From Pectobacterium wasabiae CFBP 3304 (lineage in GTDB: Bacteria; Pseudomonadota; Gammaproteobacteria; Enterobacterales; Enterobacteriaceae), in contig NZ_CP015750.1 in the NCBI RefSeq assembly GCF_001742185.1, forward strand, positions 1,054,001 through 1,118,000: a stretch of DNA of 64,000 nucleotides, read 5' to 3'. This document shows positions 8,948-18,318 of this stretch, one piece after another. The notes beneath the pieces were generated by a model that was not told the origin of the DNA, did not search any database, and saw only the letters and a program-made list of their open reading frames with translations. The number at the start of each line of letters is the position of its first letter. Within the stretch, counting starts at the first letter, position 1. Both the position numbers and the translations under genes were made by a program.

Positions 8948-10654
8948 TTAGGCAGAAGCCTGAATGAGCGACGTCAGCAGAGCGCCGCGCTTCGCTTCCG
9001 ATTTTTTCACCAGAGCAGCAAGCTTTTTGTCATTTCCCCAGATGAGGTACAAAATATGTTCGATCACGGCAGGTTCCCTCCTCCGCACCTCTTCAACCAG
9101 CAGTTCGAACAGTGCATCGTCCTCTAGCGCAGGTAACACATTCAGCTTTAGGCTTTCCGTCGCATGGCTCAGGCAGGCAACCAGTGTCGCTACGTTCTGT
9201 ACCATCACGCCATGCTTATCGAAAAACGCGCGAATGAAGGCATCTTGTACCGATTGGTGCCCGTCATCCACGCTTTCCATATACTCTTTTACGAGTGGAA
9301 AATACCCAGCATCAGTCAGACCTAGCCCAAACACCGCATAGCTTCCCGGCATGCAGCACTTCTCATCTTCCGAATCAGCGTACCATTCAAATTCTTCGAT
9401 TGCAGCACGAGCATAATCTTCAAGAAGTGGATAGCTCGATGCATATTGCGACGCGTTAGCAAAAAAACGATGGGTATCTGATTTTGCCAGCCCTTTGATC
9501 GGAAGGTACTGTCTTACTGACGATTTCAGGGCGATCTTGTAGCTCTTTGGAAAACCGAGCGTCAGTAAACGCGTAATGAAAAGCAACGCCTGCTCATACG
9601 CTTCGGCGCTTTCCTGACGAATACGAACCGTGATGGTAGAAAACACATCATTCGCCACGCATTCCACCCATTCGTTCTTCAGGTTAATCTGCGCATGCTC
9701 AAACGCACCGCTTCCCTCTTCCATAATGCTTGCCGCACGCGGATAGCCCAACTGCTTCGCAATATTCAGGTATTTCAGAGCCCGGGACTTACTATAAGAG
9801 GGTTCATAACGCAGGATCATGATTGCGGTATAGAGCACCAGCTCTATGGGGTGAAGTCCCTGCGGATCCTGTACCTCTACGGCCATTTCGGGCTTGAGGG
9901 TATAGATTTCCGGTTCGGAAAAATGCTCAGGCGGGGACACATCGCAATACCGCAGCAGAAATTGCTGTTCTACCCACGTTCTTAATGCATAAATAATGGT
10001 GCGCCGATGCTCCAACAATTCCTCATGTCCGACGTTTCGTTGCTGAATGTGTTCAAACTGAGTGATGATCCAGTGGATATCCTGCGAGGGAAAGAGCTGG
10101 ACATCAAGCAGGTGACGAGCCAGAAAGAAAGTTTGTCGCTGTTCAGTCGGCGTGCTGCCATGCGTAAGATGCCGATCGATATAGGCGTGAATAGACTCAA
10201 GTAGCCACTGTTTTTTCGCCTCATCGGTAAACGTAAACAGCGTAACCAGCAGGCGAGCATCCGTCGTCGGGAATATGGCACGAAAGCAAAACCGATAGTC
10301 AATCACCGCACTCTCTGCCAGTTTCTCTACCCACTGGGCAATGGCCTGAGCCAGCGCCGGCACTACCTCCTCCTGTACCTGCGCGATGCTCAATGCCCCT
10401 TTTCGACGACCGGGAGACAGCCCATCGGCCTCACGCCTCGACTCAGAGGATATCGACGAACGACCCGGCACATAATCCAATATCACATCATTATGGATGC
10501 CCGCTTGCAGCGTGGTTCGCGATACGATTTTATCACCACCGATTCTTCTCTCCTGCGCATCAAACCATTCGTTGATTACCGTAAGCGATTCATCCCGCAT
10601 GGGCAGTTCGTGTTGTGGTGATACCTCAGTTTTGTTTGCATGCCCGCCCGTCAT
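8948..10654 (-). CDS. Large helical cytoplasmic protein, DUF6138-like
   Basis: This 568-residue protein is without signal peptide or membrane segments and is mostly helical by composition. I tentatively recall it as the DUF6138 family, for which no function is known. It includes a segment around residues 300-330 (SKSRALKYLNIAKQLGYPRAA) that resembles a Sel1/TPR-type helical repeat. It lies 64 bp after the DUF2207 gene on the same strand, making it the last gene of a lemA-DUF2207-DUF6138 transcription unit (inferred from spacing). The ATG at 10654 has only a weak purine-rich ribosome binding site. Confidence 0.6.
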   Translation of the reverse strand: MTGGHANKTEVSPQHELPMRDESLTVINEWFDAQERRIGGDKIVSRTTLQAGIHNDVILDYVPGRSSISSESRREADGLSPGRRKGALSIAQVQEEVVPALAQAIAQWVEKLAESAVIDYRFCFRAIFPTTDARLLVTLFTFTDEAKKQWLLESIHAYIDRHLTHGSTPTEQRQTFFLARHLLDVQLFPSQDIHWIITQFEHIQQRNVGHEELLEHRRTIIYALRTWVEQQFLLRYCDVSPPEHFSEPEIYTLKPEMAVEVQDPQGLHPIELVLYTAIMILRYEPSYSKSRALKYLNIAKQLGYPRAASIMEEGSGAFEHAQINLKNEWVECVANDVFSTITVRIRQESAEAYEQALLFITRLLTLGFPKSYKIALKSSVRQYLPIKGLAKSDTHRFFANASQYASSYPLLEDYARAAIEEFEWYADSEDEKCCMPGSYAVFGLGLTDAGYFPLVKEYMESVDDGHQSVQDAFIRAFFDKHGVMVQNVATLVACLSHATESLKLNVLPALEDDALFELLVEEVRRREPAVIEHILYLIWGNDKKLAALVKKSEAKRGALLTSLIQASA

Positions 10655-10718
10655 TTTTCTCTTTTTCCTTGTTCATCGCTGATAACATGTTGCCCCAAAG
10701 CACGGTACTTGATGATGT

Positions 10719-12779
10719 TTACCAACCGCCGCCGCCGCCACCGCCGGAACCGCCCCCCGACGATCCGCGCCCGGAAGAGCCTGATCCACTGGAGCTACCG
10801 CCGCCGCCCCTGCCAGAGCCGGTATTCGACACCGTCCTCGACGAGGAACTACACGCACTGTTGAACTGGGAAAGACCATCCCACTGCGTACTAGAGAATA
10901 CGCCAGAGACCATCTGATGGTGCTTCAGGTATTGAGCAAACGTATTAGCCCAGGTTTCCCCCACGCCCAACGCCAGCGCATAAGGCAACATACGTTCAAA
11001 ATGCTCGACCAGCTTGTCGGGCGGGTACAGCGTTTCATAACGACGCTCTTCGGCGGCGCGAAGATACAGGATCATTCCTTTAGCTACGGCCAAGCCGTTC
11101 AGCCCTTTCTGGGTATGACGCGGCACAATGCAGAAGAACCCCAAACACAGTAACAGGCTTACCGATAAGGCACCCTGGTAGTCATCTGGCAGTTGAGACG
11201 ATGTCAGTAGGCGAAATAATGCGAGGCCAAAAGGCAGTGTAAAGAGAAAGCCCGCCACGGCCAGAAAGAGCAATGCCTTGCTTTTCTCGCTATTCTTTAG
11301 CAGCGCGGAATAGCGTGCATATTTCAGTAGCTGTAGACACAGCATCGTGCTGAACAGCAGGAAAGGCATACAGATCACCGAGCTCACCGCCGTCCAGAGG
11401 TTGAAGAACAAGCCGTACAACACCGGAACCAACAAGCTTAGCGCAACCCCCACTTTCACCGCTCCCGCGATAGATAAAAACAGCGTCGGATGCGTTTTTT
11501 CATAATGCGCTTCCTGAGCTTTACGCGCCTTCTGCATTGGCACCGAACGCATACTGGTTTCCGTTATATCCAGTTTTTTCGTCTTGCCGGGAAACAACGT
11601 GCTGAGGAGCTGTTTATCCTCAGACGTCAGCTTTTCAGACCCGTGGTCAGACAAGCGAGTTAGCCACTGCTCCTCACGCCCCGGCGTCATACCGCTTCGG
11701 GTTTTTCTTGGCTTGTGCTTAATTTTTGTCAGTTCGATAGCGCGCTTAGCGATCAGATCCAATACATCACTGCTAAACGCCACGTTATCGTAGGTTCGTT
11801 GACAGAGGTAACGCACATAGCCAGGCGAAATACCATCGGGAACGCTATACAACGGCACGACTGCGGGTTTGGTTAAACGACTGGCGGCTATATGTTTACG
11901 CCACCATAACAGGTAGTAAGCCACGATCAGGAAGGGAGGAAACCACAGCACCCCACGTTTCAGCGTGGGTGAGAGCACATGTCCCAGCAGAGAATCTTCC
12001 TGTGGCGCAGGGGCTGAAGCCAAAATACTACGCGGCCAGGTATAGGCAACCGTGACCCCTTCCCCAATCCCCAGCGGTGCAGTGGTCTCAATGTTGCCAG
12101 CAGCTAAAATACGAGCATGATGACCTTTCTCGCCTAGCGACCCCGTATACACATCAACCGAACGCAAACGGGAGTCTTTACCATCAGGCGTCAGAAACGC
12201 ATCTTGTTCTGGTAAGTACAAACGAAAACGGACTTTATCGATGGGGTAACGCCAACCATTACCCGTGACATTCCAATACAGCTCATCCCAATCAGGAAAG
12301 CGGCTAAAATGGTTACTCACCTGATAGTGGAGACGATAACGGTATATTCCGGGCGGTAACAAACGATCGGCACTGCCGATCAAGACCTTCAGTTCCTCGT
12401 GGGCTTGTTCAAGCGAATAATGCTCAGGTACACCATCACGCAGTACCTGCTTAATCTGGTATTGCAACCGAAACGTACTGCCGTCCTGCCGATGCCAGAC
12501 CAGCGGGAATGTGCGGAATATCCCGCGTTTCATCTGCTCGCCGTTCGATTGCACCTGGATGGTCTCATCCACCAGCATGGAACCATCCAACTGGAAATGA
12601 GCTTGTGAATCAAACAGTAAAATACGTTCGCCCATCCCCCGTTGATACAAACTCGCATCGGATGCAACACTGACCCCCGGGTAAAATTCATGATCCACCG
12701 CGCTTGCCGGAGCCAAAGCACTCCACCAGAGTAAAACCAGCCAGCCGCACCAGCGCTGCGCATCCCTCCACCTTGCCAT
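10719..12779 (-). CDS. DUF2207 membrane protein with Gly/Ser-rich tail
   Basis: The 686-residue protein starts with a signal peptide (ending ALAPASA, about residue 27). A DUF2207 beta-rich extracytoplasmic domain extends to about residue 270, followed by several transmembrane segments, and it ends with about 30 residues of Gly and Ser finishing in GGW. That tail is typical of this family, which is often encoded next to LemA. The longer reading from 12830 would overlap lemA by about 47 bp. The ATG at 12777-12779 has GGAG seven bases upstream, inside the end of lemA, and leaves only a 4-bp gap, so this start is preferred. It is probably translationally coupled to lemA. The function of the pair is unknown. 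Confidence 0.85.
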   Translation of the reverse strand: MARWRDAQRWCGWLVLLWWSALAPASAVDHEFYPGVSVASDASLYQRGMGERILLFDSQAHFQLDGSMLVDETIQVQSNGEQMKRGIFRTFPLVWHRQDGSTFRLQYQIKQVLRDGVPEHYSLEQAHEELKVLIGSADRLLPPGIYRYRLHYQVSNHFSRFPDWDELYWNVTGNGWRYPIDKVRFRLYLPEQDAFLTPDGKDSRLRSVDVYTGSLGEKGHHARILAAGNIETTAPLGIGEGVTVAYTWPRSILASAPAPQEDSLLGHVLSPTLKRGVLWFPPFLIVAYYLLWWRKHIAASRLTKPAVVPLYSVPDGISPGYVRYLCQRTYDNVAFSSDVLDLIAKRAIELTKIKHKPRKTRSGMTPGREEQWLTRLSDHGSEKLTSEDKQLLSTLFPGKTKKLDITETSMRSVPMQKARKAQEAHYEKTHPTLFLSIAGAVKVGVALSLLVPVLYGLFFNLWTAVSSVICMPFLLFSTMLCLQLLKYARYSALLKNSEKSKALLFLAVAGFLFTLPFGLALFRLLTSSQLPDDYQGALSVSLLLCLGFFCIVPRHTQKGLNGLAVAKGMILYLRAAEERRYETLYPPDKLVEHFERMLPYALALGVGETWANTFAQYLKHHQMVSGVFSSTQWDGLSQFNSACSSSSRTVSNTGSGRGGGGSSSGSGSSGRGSSGGGSGGGGGGGW

Positions 12780-12783
12780 TACG

Positions 12784-13326
12784 TCACTCCATCCGTGGAA
12801 CGTCACTCTCTGCGGGATTCTCCAGTTCAAAGAACGGTTCGGTCTTAAACTGGAACAATTTTGCGATTAATAAGCTAGGGAAGGATTCCACCTGAATATT
12901 CAAATCCCGCGCTGTGGCATTGAAATAACGGCGTGACATCTGAAGCTGTTCTTCAATTTCAGAGAGCGATTGCTGCAAGGCGAGGAAGTTTTGGTTGGCC
13001 TTCAGATCAGGGTATGCCTCAGCCAGAGCAAAAAAGCGCCCCAGCGTTCCTGAATATTCCCGTTCATTCTGAGCAATTTGGCGCGTGCTGCCAGCCTGAT
13101 GAGTACGCTGACGAGAAATGGCTTCCAGCAGATCTTTTTCGTGCTGTGCGTAGCGCTTAACCAATGTCAGGAGATTAGGGGCCAGATCGTGACGGCGCTT
13201 CAGTTGCACCGCAATGCCGCTCCAGGCTTCATCTTTAAAACGTCGCAGAGATATCAACCGGTTGTAGGTAAAAATCGCCCAGATAACCACCAGACCAACC
13301 AGAGCCAAACCAAGATAAATTTCCAT
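12784..13326 (-). CDS. lemA: LemA family protein
   Basis: This 180-residue protein has one N-terminal membrane segment (residues 3-20) followed by a long coiled-coil-forming helical domain, as in the LemA family (YNRLISLRRFKDEAWSGI near the start, YNRLI-type motif conserved). LemA proteins are membrane-anchored with the helical part outside the cytoplasm; their role is not settled. The gene heads a tight cluster with the DUF2207 gene 4 bp downstream. The ATG at 13326 lacks a strong ribosome binding site, but no better start is present because an earlier in-frame one would fall before the membrane segment. Confidence 0.88.
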   Translation of the reverse strand: MEIYLGLALVGLVVIWAIFTYNRLISLRRFKDEAWSGIAVQLKRRHDLAPNLLTLVKRYAQHEKDLLEAISRQRTHQAGSTRQIAQNEREYSGTLGRFFALAEAYPDLKANQNFLALQQSLSEIEEQLQMSRRYFNATARDLNIQVESFPSLLIAKLFQFKTEPFFELENPAESDVPRME

Positions 13327-13558
13327 TTTAAACTGTCTTTTCGCTGTGATAGAGAAGGAAAATCAACGCGTTGGTGTAACAATGAAGAGTACCGACGAAT
13401 AGTACCGCATCCCAACGTCGTTGGTGACAGGAAATTACAATAGCTTGATTTTTCTCATGCTGTAGAGGTGCGATCGCTCACCGGGTGACAACCCCAATAC
13501 ATCGAAAAATGCGTGCCTTGGGACAAAGATCGGGCCGTTTTATTCATCACTGTTCCCT

Positions 13559-14176
13559 CTAGAGGGTAATTTTGGTAAACGCCAGAGAAGCGCCTAACAC
13601 CATCAGGGCTATGCCAATCCCTTTATCGACCAAACGCTGACGATCGAGCAGCCGACGACGCATAGCGGGTGCGGTAAAAAACAGCGCAACAATGCTGAAC
13701 CATATCCAGTGCGCTACCGACATAAATACCCCGTAACCAAAATTATGGCCCATTGGGCTACCGGGCTGCACGATCTGGGTATAGGTGGCGACCACAAACA
13801 GCATGGTTTTCGGGTTAAGGGCATTGGTGAGAAAACCCATACGAAACGCAGCAAGCGACGACGGTGCATTACCGAAGGCATCCTCTAACTTTATTTTTGT
13901 CGTATTGGTTAGTGATTTGTACCCCAGATAAATCAGATATGACGCCCCCAGAACCTTCATCGCCATAAACATCATCGGGGAGTTAATAATAAATACCGCA
14001 ATGCCAAAAACGGTATACATCACATGGATCTGGACACCGCAGGCAATGCCAAACGCGCTAAGTAACCCAGCGCGCGAGCCAAAGGCATAACTGTTTCTGG
14101 TCACCATGGCAAAATCAGGCCCCGGACTGATAACCGCCAAAATAGTGATAGTCGAGACGGCAATTAACTCATTCAT
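13559..14176 (-). CDS. LysE/RhtB family amino-acid exporter
   Basis: This 205-residue inner-membrane protein has about five or six hydrophobic segments. It carries the LysE-family N-terminal motif SPGPDFAMV (about residues 18-26) and the second conserved segment FLTNALNPK near residue 118. The family exports amino acids or homoserine lactones; the substrate is not predictable. An ATG 28 codons upstream is open, but the ATG at 14174-14176 has AAGGA eight bases ahead and fits family length. It is transcribed away from the LysR gene at 14428, which may regulate it. Confidence 0.87.
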   Translation of the reverse strand: MNELIAVSTITILAVISPGPDFAMVTRNSYAFGSRAGLLSAFGIACGVQIHVMYTVFGIAVFIINSPMMFMAMKVLGASYLIYLGYKSLTNTTKIKLEDAFGNAPSSLAAFRMGFLTNALNPKTMLFVVATYTQIVQPGSPMGHNFGYGVFMSVAHWIWFSIVALFFTAPAMRRRLLDRQRLVDKGIGIALMVLGASLAFTKITL

Positions 14177-14427
14177 TAATATTTTCCTTGTTCGGCAAGC
14201 CATCATTTTCACGATGATTTTGCACAGATGGGTAACAAGCGAATGAGAAGATGGATACAAAGACAGCGGTCACCATACGGCTACAAAAGGCACCACCTTC
14301 ACAATATCGCCTGACTATTTAGGCTATTACGCTTCTTTACTCTTGAAGACAGTTTGATTATTCAGCGTTTGCACATATCAAAAAAGCGATTTATCTTGGT
14401 GGAAATCAGTCAAATTTCATCGTGTAT

Positions 14428-15312
14428 ATGAAACTTCCCTCGTTAGCCTCTTTTCGCTTCTTTGAAGCAGCCGCACAAACCGGTAGCTTTGTTAAAGCCG
14501 CTGAGTCTTTGCATGTCACGCACGGTGCCGTCAGCAGACAAATTAGATTGCTGGAAGATGCACTGGGGGTTGAACTGTTTGAACGACGTAACCGGGCGAT
14601 TTTTTTAAATGCAGCGGGCCGCACTTTACACACGGTCACGCAGTCTGTTTTCGAGCAACTCGACAGCGCGGTATATCGACTACAGCAAGGTGCGCAGAAT
14701 GATGTACTGACGCTATCATGCGAACCCACGATTGCCATGAAATGGTTGATTCCGCGACTGCCTGCTTTTAATCAGGCGAATCCTGATATCAAACTTCATC
14801 TGGTCGCTGCGGGCGGGCCAATTGATTTCGTGCGTAGTGGCGTTGATCTCGCACTACGGCGTGACGACTTTCACTGGGAACCGCAAACGCATGGTGTGAA
14901 GGTGTGTGACGAATGGATCGGGCCAGTATGCCGTGACAAGGCCGAACGCAAAGACAGTCTGGAGGGAATGCGTTTGCTCTATACCGGAACGCGACCTAAA
15001 GCGTGGACAACCTGGCAACGGCAGACTCATATCTCCATCAAAGGGACAACTCGAGCTGACTATGAGCACTTTTATCTGTGTATTCAGGCGGCGGTTTCAG
15101 GGCTAGGCATGGCAATCGCGTCTTTTCTGATGGTGCAAGACGAAATGGGTAGTGGGCAATTGCATGCACCGTATGGATTTGCGCGAGATGGTTCTGCTTA
15201 TTACTTGTTATCGCCCGTCCCCCTTGAGCAAAATGAAAAATACGCACGATTTCATACCTGGCTCATGCAGGAAATGTCTACCTGCCTTTCTGGAGTTGAA
15301 GCGCCTTGTTAA
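14428..15312 (+). CDS. LysR-type transcriptional regulator, GcvA-like
   Basis: This 294-residue LysR-family regulator has an N-terminal winged helix-turn-helix (residues about 3-60, with SFVKAAESLHVTHGAVSRQIRLLE as the helix-turn-helix). The effector-binding domain is of the GcvA type (motifs ALRRDD and AAVSGLGMAI). The ATG at 14428 is chosen over the GTG two codons earlier because the protein then begins MKLPSL, as in relatives. It is divergent from the lysE gene (251 bp between starts) and 19 bp ahead of an MFS gene on the same strand, so it may control either neighbour. Confidence 0.87.
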   Translation: MKLPSLASFRFFEAAAQTGSFVKAAESLHVTHGAVSRQIRLLEDALGVELFERRNRAIFLNAAGRTLHTVTQSVFEQLDSAVYRLQQGAQNDVLTLSCEPTIAMKWLIPRLPAFNQANPDIKLHLVAAGGPIDFVRSGVDLALRRDDFHWEPQTHGVKVCDEWIGPVCRDKAERKDSLEGMRLLYTGTRPKAWTTWQRQTHISIKGTTRADYEHFYLCIQAAVSGLGMAIASFLMVQDEMGSGQLHAPYGFARDGSAYYLLSPVPLEQNEKYARFHTWLMQEMSTCLSGVEAPC

Positions 15313-15331
15313 CATCGGTATTGGAAGCACA

Positions 15332-16498
15332 ATGACAGCACATTCCCGTGAATCCAATTTCACGACACTGAACATGATTATTGCCGCGTCCCTCGTGGGA
15401 TTAGTCACAGGGTACACGCTGCCGCTGATCAGCCTAAAGCTTGCCGAGCACGGGCACAGCACGGCGACGCTCGGCATTCTGGCTGCCCTTCCAGCGGCAG
15501 GGATGATGCTCTCTTCGTTCGTTACCCCCTGGCTCAGTCGCCGCCTACACGCCAGATATCTGTTATCCGGCAGCCTGATTATTCTGGCGGCATCAACCGT
15601 GGCCTCATTCCTGCTGTCACACCCGGTTTCGCTCATTTTACCCCGCCTGTTAACCGGGCTCGCTTCGGGGATCCTTGTCGTACTAGGAGAAACCTGGGTC
15701 ACCAGCCGGGCTTCAGATAAACACAAAGCGACACTGACGGGGCTGTATGCCTCGGTTTTCACAGGGTGTCAGTTGATAGGGCCGCTGCTTATTGCCGCTG
15801 GCGAGCCTATTCAGACCTATGCACTATGGTTAATTTGTGGCGTATCCGCTGCGTGTGCGCTCATGCTGAGAAATTGCGCCACGATGGTTCGAGCGGATGA
15901 ACAGTCCTCGGCATCTTATCGGGATCTTATCCCTTTTCTCCCGGCGATCGCCTCTGGCGTATTCTGCTTCTCCTTTTTCGATGCCAGCATACTGTCACTC
16001 TTTCCACTCTATGGTATGGCGCAAGGCTTAGACGAAAAATCCGCGATCTTATTGGTCACACTCATCTTTCTGGGTGATGCCGTCTTCCAGACGCCGATTG
16101 GCTGGCTGGCAGACAAATGCGGCATCATAAAAATCCACATCGGCTGCGGCATTCTTTTCTGTGTGATGCTGGTATGCATCGCCTTTTCATTCTCTTCTCC
16201 TTCACTTCTGGCTCCAGTCTGCATCATACTGGGTGCAGCAGCAGGTGGGCTTTACACACTGTCCCTCGTTCGGGCAGGTCAGCAGTTTGCTGGTCAGCGA
16301 CTGATTGTGATGAATTCTCTTCTGGGGCTGGTGTGGTCTGTAGGCAGTATCAGCGGCCCCCTACTCTCCGGTGCTGCGATTACATTTTACGGTTACGACA
16401 GCTTCATCGCCGCATTGCTACTCATCGGCGTGTTGTTTGTCGGCACACAGGGCATATTAAGAAAAGAACGCTCATCACGTTCACTAGGTGAAGAGTGA
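15332..16498 (+). CDS. MFS transporter
   Basis: This 388-residue inner-membrane protein has about 12 hydrophobic segments and the general shape of a major facilitator (an R-rich loop SRRLHARYLL between the second and third segments, and a GWLADKCG motif about residue 255 matching the MFS loop signature). It resembles the YcaD-like branch. The reading frame is open further upstream into lysR, but the ATG at 15332 follows a GGAAG and leaves the two genes 19 bp apart, so they probably form one operon. The substrate is unknown. Confidence 0.82.
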   Translation: MTAHSRESNFTTLNMIIAASLVGLVTGYTLPLISLKLAEHGHSTATLGILAALPAAGMMLSSFVTPWLSRRLHARYLLSGSLIILAASTVASFLLSHPVSLILPRLLTGLASGILVVLGETWVTSRASDKHKATLTGLYASVFTGCQLIGPLLIAAGEPIQTYALWLICGVSAACALMLRNCATMVRADEQSSASYRDLIPFLPAIASGVFCFSFFDASILSLFPLYGMAQGLDEKSAILLVTLIFLGDAVFQTPIGWLADKCGIIKIHIGCGILFCVMLVCIAFSFSSPSLLAPVCIILGAAAGGLYTLSLVRAGQQFAGQRLIVMNSLLGLVWSVGSISGPLLSGAAITFYGYDSFIAALLLIGVLFVGTQGILRKERSSRSLGEE

Positions 16499-16568
16499 AT
16501 AACAGGGACGCTCTGATAATATCGATCCTCACAGCGACATTGAAAGTGCATTCAAACAGGGAATAGTC

Positions 16569-17119
16569 ATGACATTTATACATACGGACGTTTTATCCAT
16601 CGATTTCCCCCGAATTTCACTTCCGTTGAGCAAATCGGACAGGGTGCGGTCGGCCAGTACCCGACTGACGACAGTCTCGTCGTGCTGGATATTTATCCGG
16701 TTGACAGGGAATTACTACATAAAACGGAAACAGGACAAACTGAGCGATATCGCTCCTTTTGCAGCAAAATCTATGGAAAGCTCACCTGGCTTGAAGAAAA
16801 AACGATCTCCCTTGAAAACTACAGCGCATTGTTAATGACGGCTGAAGGGATTTACGGCTTTGCTTACCTGTTTGCGTTTATCCGCTTGACTGACACGGTT
16901 TGCCTTTTCGCTGGGGGATACTGCCCGCTGGAGCAGCAACAAGAGCACTTTATAACAATAGAAACCGCACTGCGCAGCCTGCGAATTGTCACTACCACAC
17001 CAGAAACAGCATTCCACAGCCACCTAAAAGCGAAGGGAGTAGAAGCGGTCACAACACAGGACTGCGAAGTGAAAGCAAAGCAGAGAAGCATTGCAGAGAC
17101 ACCAACCTACCCCCTATAA
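16569..17119 (+). pseudogene. Hypothetical gene with single-base loss after its start codon
   Basis: A coding frame for a protein of about 180 residues runs from 16571 to the TAA at 17117-17119. It reads smoothly (DIYTYGRFIHRFPP ... LDIYPVDRELLHKT ... SLRIVTTTPE), but no usable start codon exists in that frame after the TGA at 16541. An ATG with GGGA six bases upstream lies at 16569-16571 in another frame. Adding one G after it (ATGGAC instead of ATGAC) would join the ATG to the open frame and give a protein starting MDIYTYGR. I therefore read it as a gene inactivated by a one-base deletion, unless this is a sequencing error. An internal GTG at 16682 could still yield a 145-residue fragment. 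The family is not recognised. Confidence 0.6.
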
Positions 17120-18219
17120 CGCTAGATCCTGCCCTGTTCCCGTTGCTGGCGGAGCATTCGCCGCTAAGACAGCACCTCGTGGATGCGCTCCTCTCGGCTG
17201 ACGCTATTACCCCCATCGCCCATGCCGTAGCAGGTACCTTACGCAGTAGCATCGATTTCTATCATGGTGCAGAAGACGACCACTCAGGGCTCGGTAACCA
17301 CCGACTCGGCGGCCTGCCAGATTTACCTGTCGATATTCCTTACCCTTGTGTCAGCGTCGCCAAAGACACCCTGCTTGAGTACGAAGAGTGCTGGGAAGCC
17401 GGTGATGACGAAGAAGAAGAGGTATGCATTTTCCCTTGGGACGACGCTACACAAACTTACCGTGTACCGTTGGAATTTATTGCGCAGATAGATTGTCGCG
17501 CTTTGGCACCGTTGCAAGACTACTTACCGCGTGAAGGCACGTTATTCTTCTTTCTGGAATGTGGAAGCAGCCCTTTGACGACCAGAGGGAAAGTTATCTA
17601 TGTACCGGACACGGCAAGCCTGAGCAGTGGAACACGCTTTGCCGAACTGTCTTTCAATGACGAAAAGACGCTCGGGCAAAAGCCGGCCTTTAAACTGCAT
17701 CCCAAAGCCAGCGTTACCGTACCCAGTTTTTACGCATTACGCCAAAATCCTCATATTGGTTCCATACTCTGCTCACGTATGAGTCTGGAACAGCAGGCAG
17801 CACTGGATGATGATGAATACGACGATGCGCTATCCCGCCTTGGCTTTGCACAATATTATGCCTGGAAGCTACGGCAACTGGGCGCATTCAATCTGCTACC
17901 TGGTAGTAAAGCGACTGAAGCGCAACTGGCCTGGATGATCGAAAAAGACATGCTGCCATCGGACTTTCCACCTGATGATCCGTTGCCTGAATATCAGGGC
18001 ATTGCCCGAATGAATAGCTGTGGCTTCAGCCAGCATGAATTGCCTGAGTTGCAGGCAGCACAGAAATTAGGCGGCGAAGCACAAGACTGGCTGGTACTGT
18101 TTCAGGCCTGTTTGGACGGGCAATTCCAGTGGGATGATGGCGTGCTGAACTTCATCATCCATCGCTCCGACCTTGCAGCCAAACGCTTCGACCGGATATT
18201 CATGGTCTGCGACTACTGA
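17116..18219 (+). CDS. DUF1963 (YwqG-like) protein with unclear start codon
   Basis: The frame encodes about 365 residues resembling DUF1963, the YwqG family of cytoplasmic proteins of unknown function. Characteristic are the segments RLGGLPDLP (about residue 60), QIDCRALAP and, toward the end, LLFQACLDGQFQWDDGVLNFIIHRSDLAAKRFD. The frame is open back to 16900, but the upstream part overlaps the other coding frame and has only a TTG. The natural start, by position, is the triplet ATA at 17116-17118, which reads ATA-ACG-CTA-GAT. If it were ATG it would form the usual ATGA overlap with the preceding stop. This suggests a mutated start, leaving expression doubtful. Confidence 0.65.
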   Translation: MTLDPALFPLLAEHSPLRQHLVDALLSADAITPIAHAVAGTLRSSIDFYHGAEDDHSGLGNHRLGGLPDLPVDIPYPCVSVAKDTLLEYEECWEAGDDEEEEVCIFPWDDATQTYRVPLEFIAQIDCRALAPLQDYLPREGTLFFFLECGSSPLTTRGKVIYVPDTASLSSGTRFAELSFNDEKTLGQKPAFKLHPKASVTVPSFYALRQNPHIGSILCSRMSLEQQAALDDDEYDDALSRLGFAQYYAWKLRQLGAFNLLPGSKATEAQLAWMIEKDMLPSDFPPDDPLPEYQGIARMNSCGFSQHELPELQAAQKLGGEAQDWLVLFQACLDGQFQWDDGVLNFIIHRSDLAAKRFDRIFMVCDY

Positions 18220-18318
18220 GTACCTACATTTTGCTAAGGTGAAGTGGCTCAGAATAAAAAGGGATAAATGTCTCATCGCAATAGATGCGAAACGAGCCAA
18301 ACATAGGATGTAATCACG

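Noticed and set aside
16900..17115. Extension of the DUF1963 frame back to a TTG at 16900
   Set aside because: It runs in another frame across the better-supported upstream gene and its translation (Arg, Asn, His rich) has no domain-like character.
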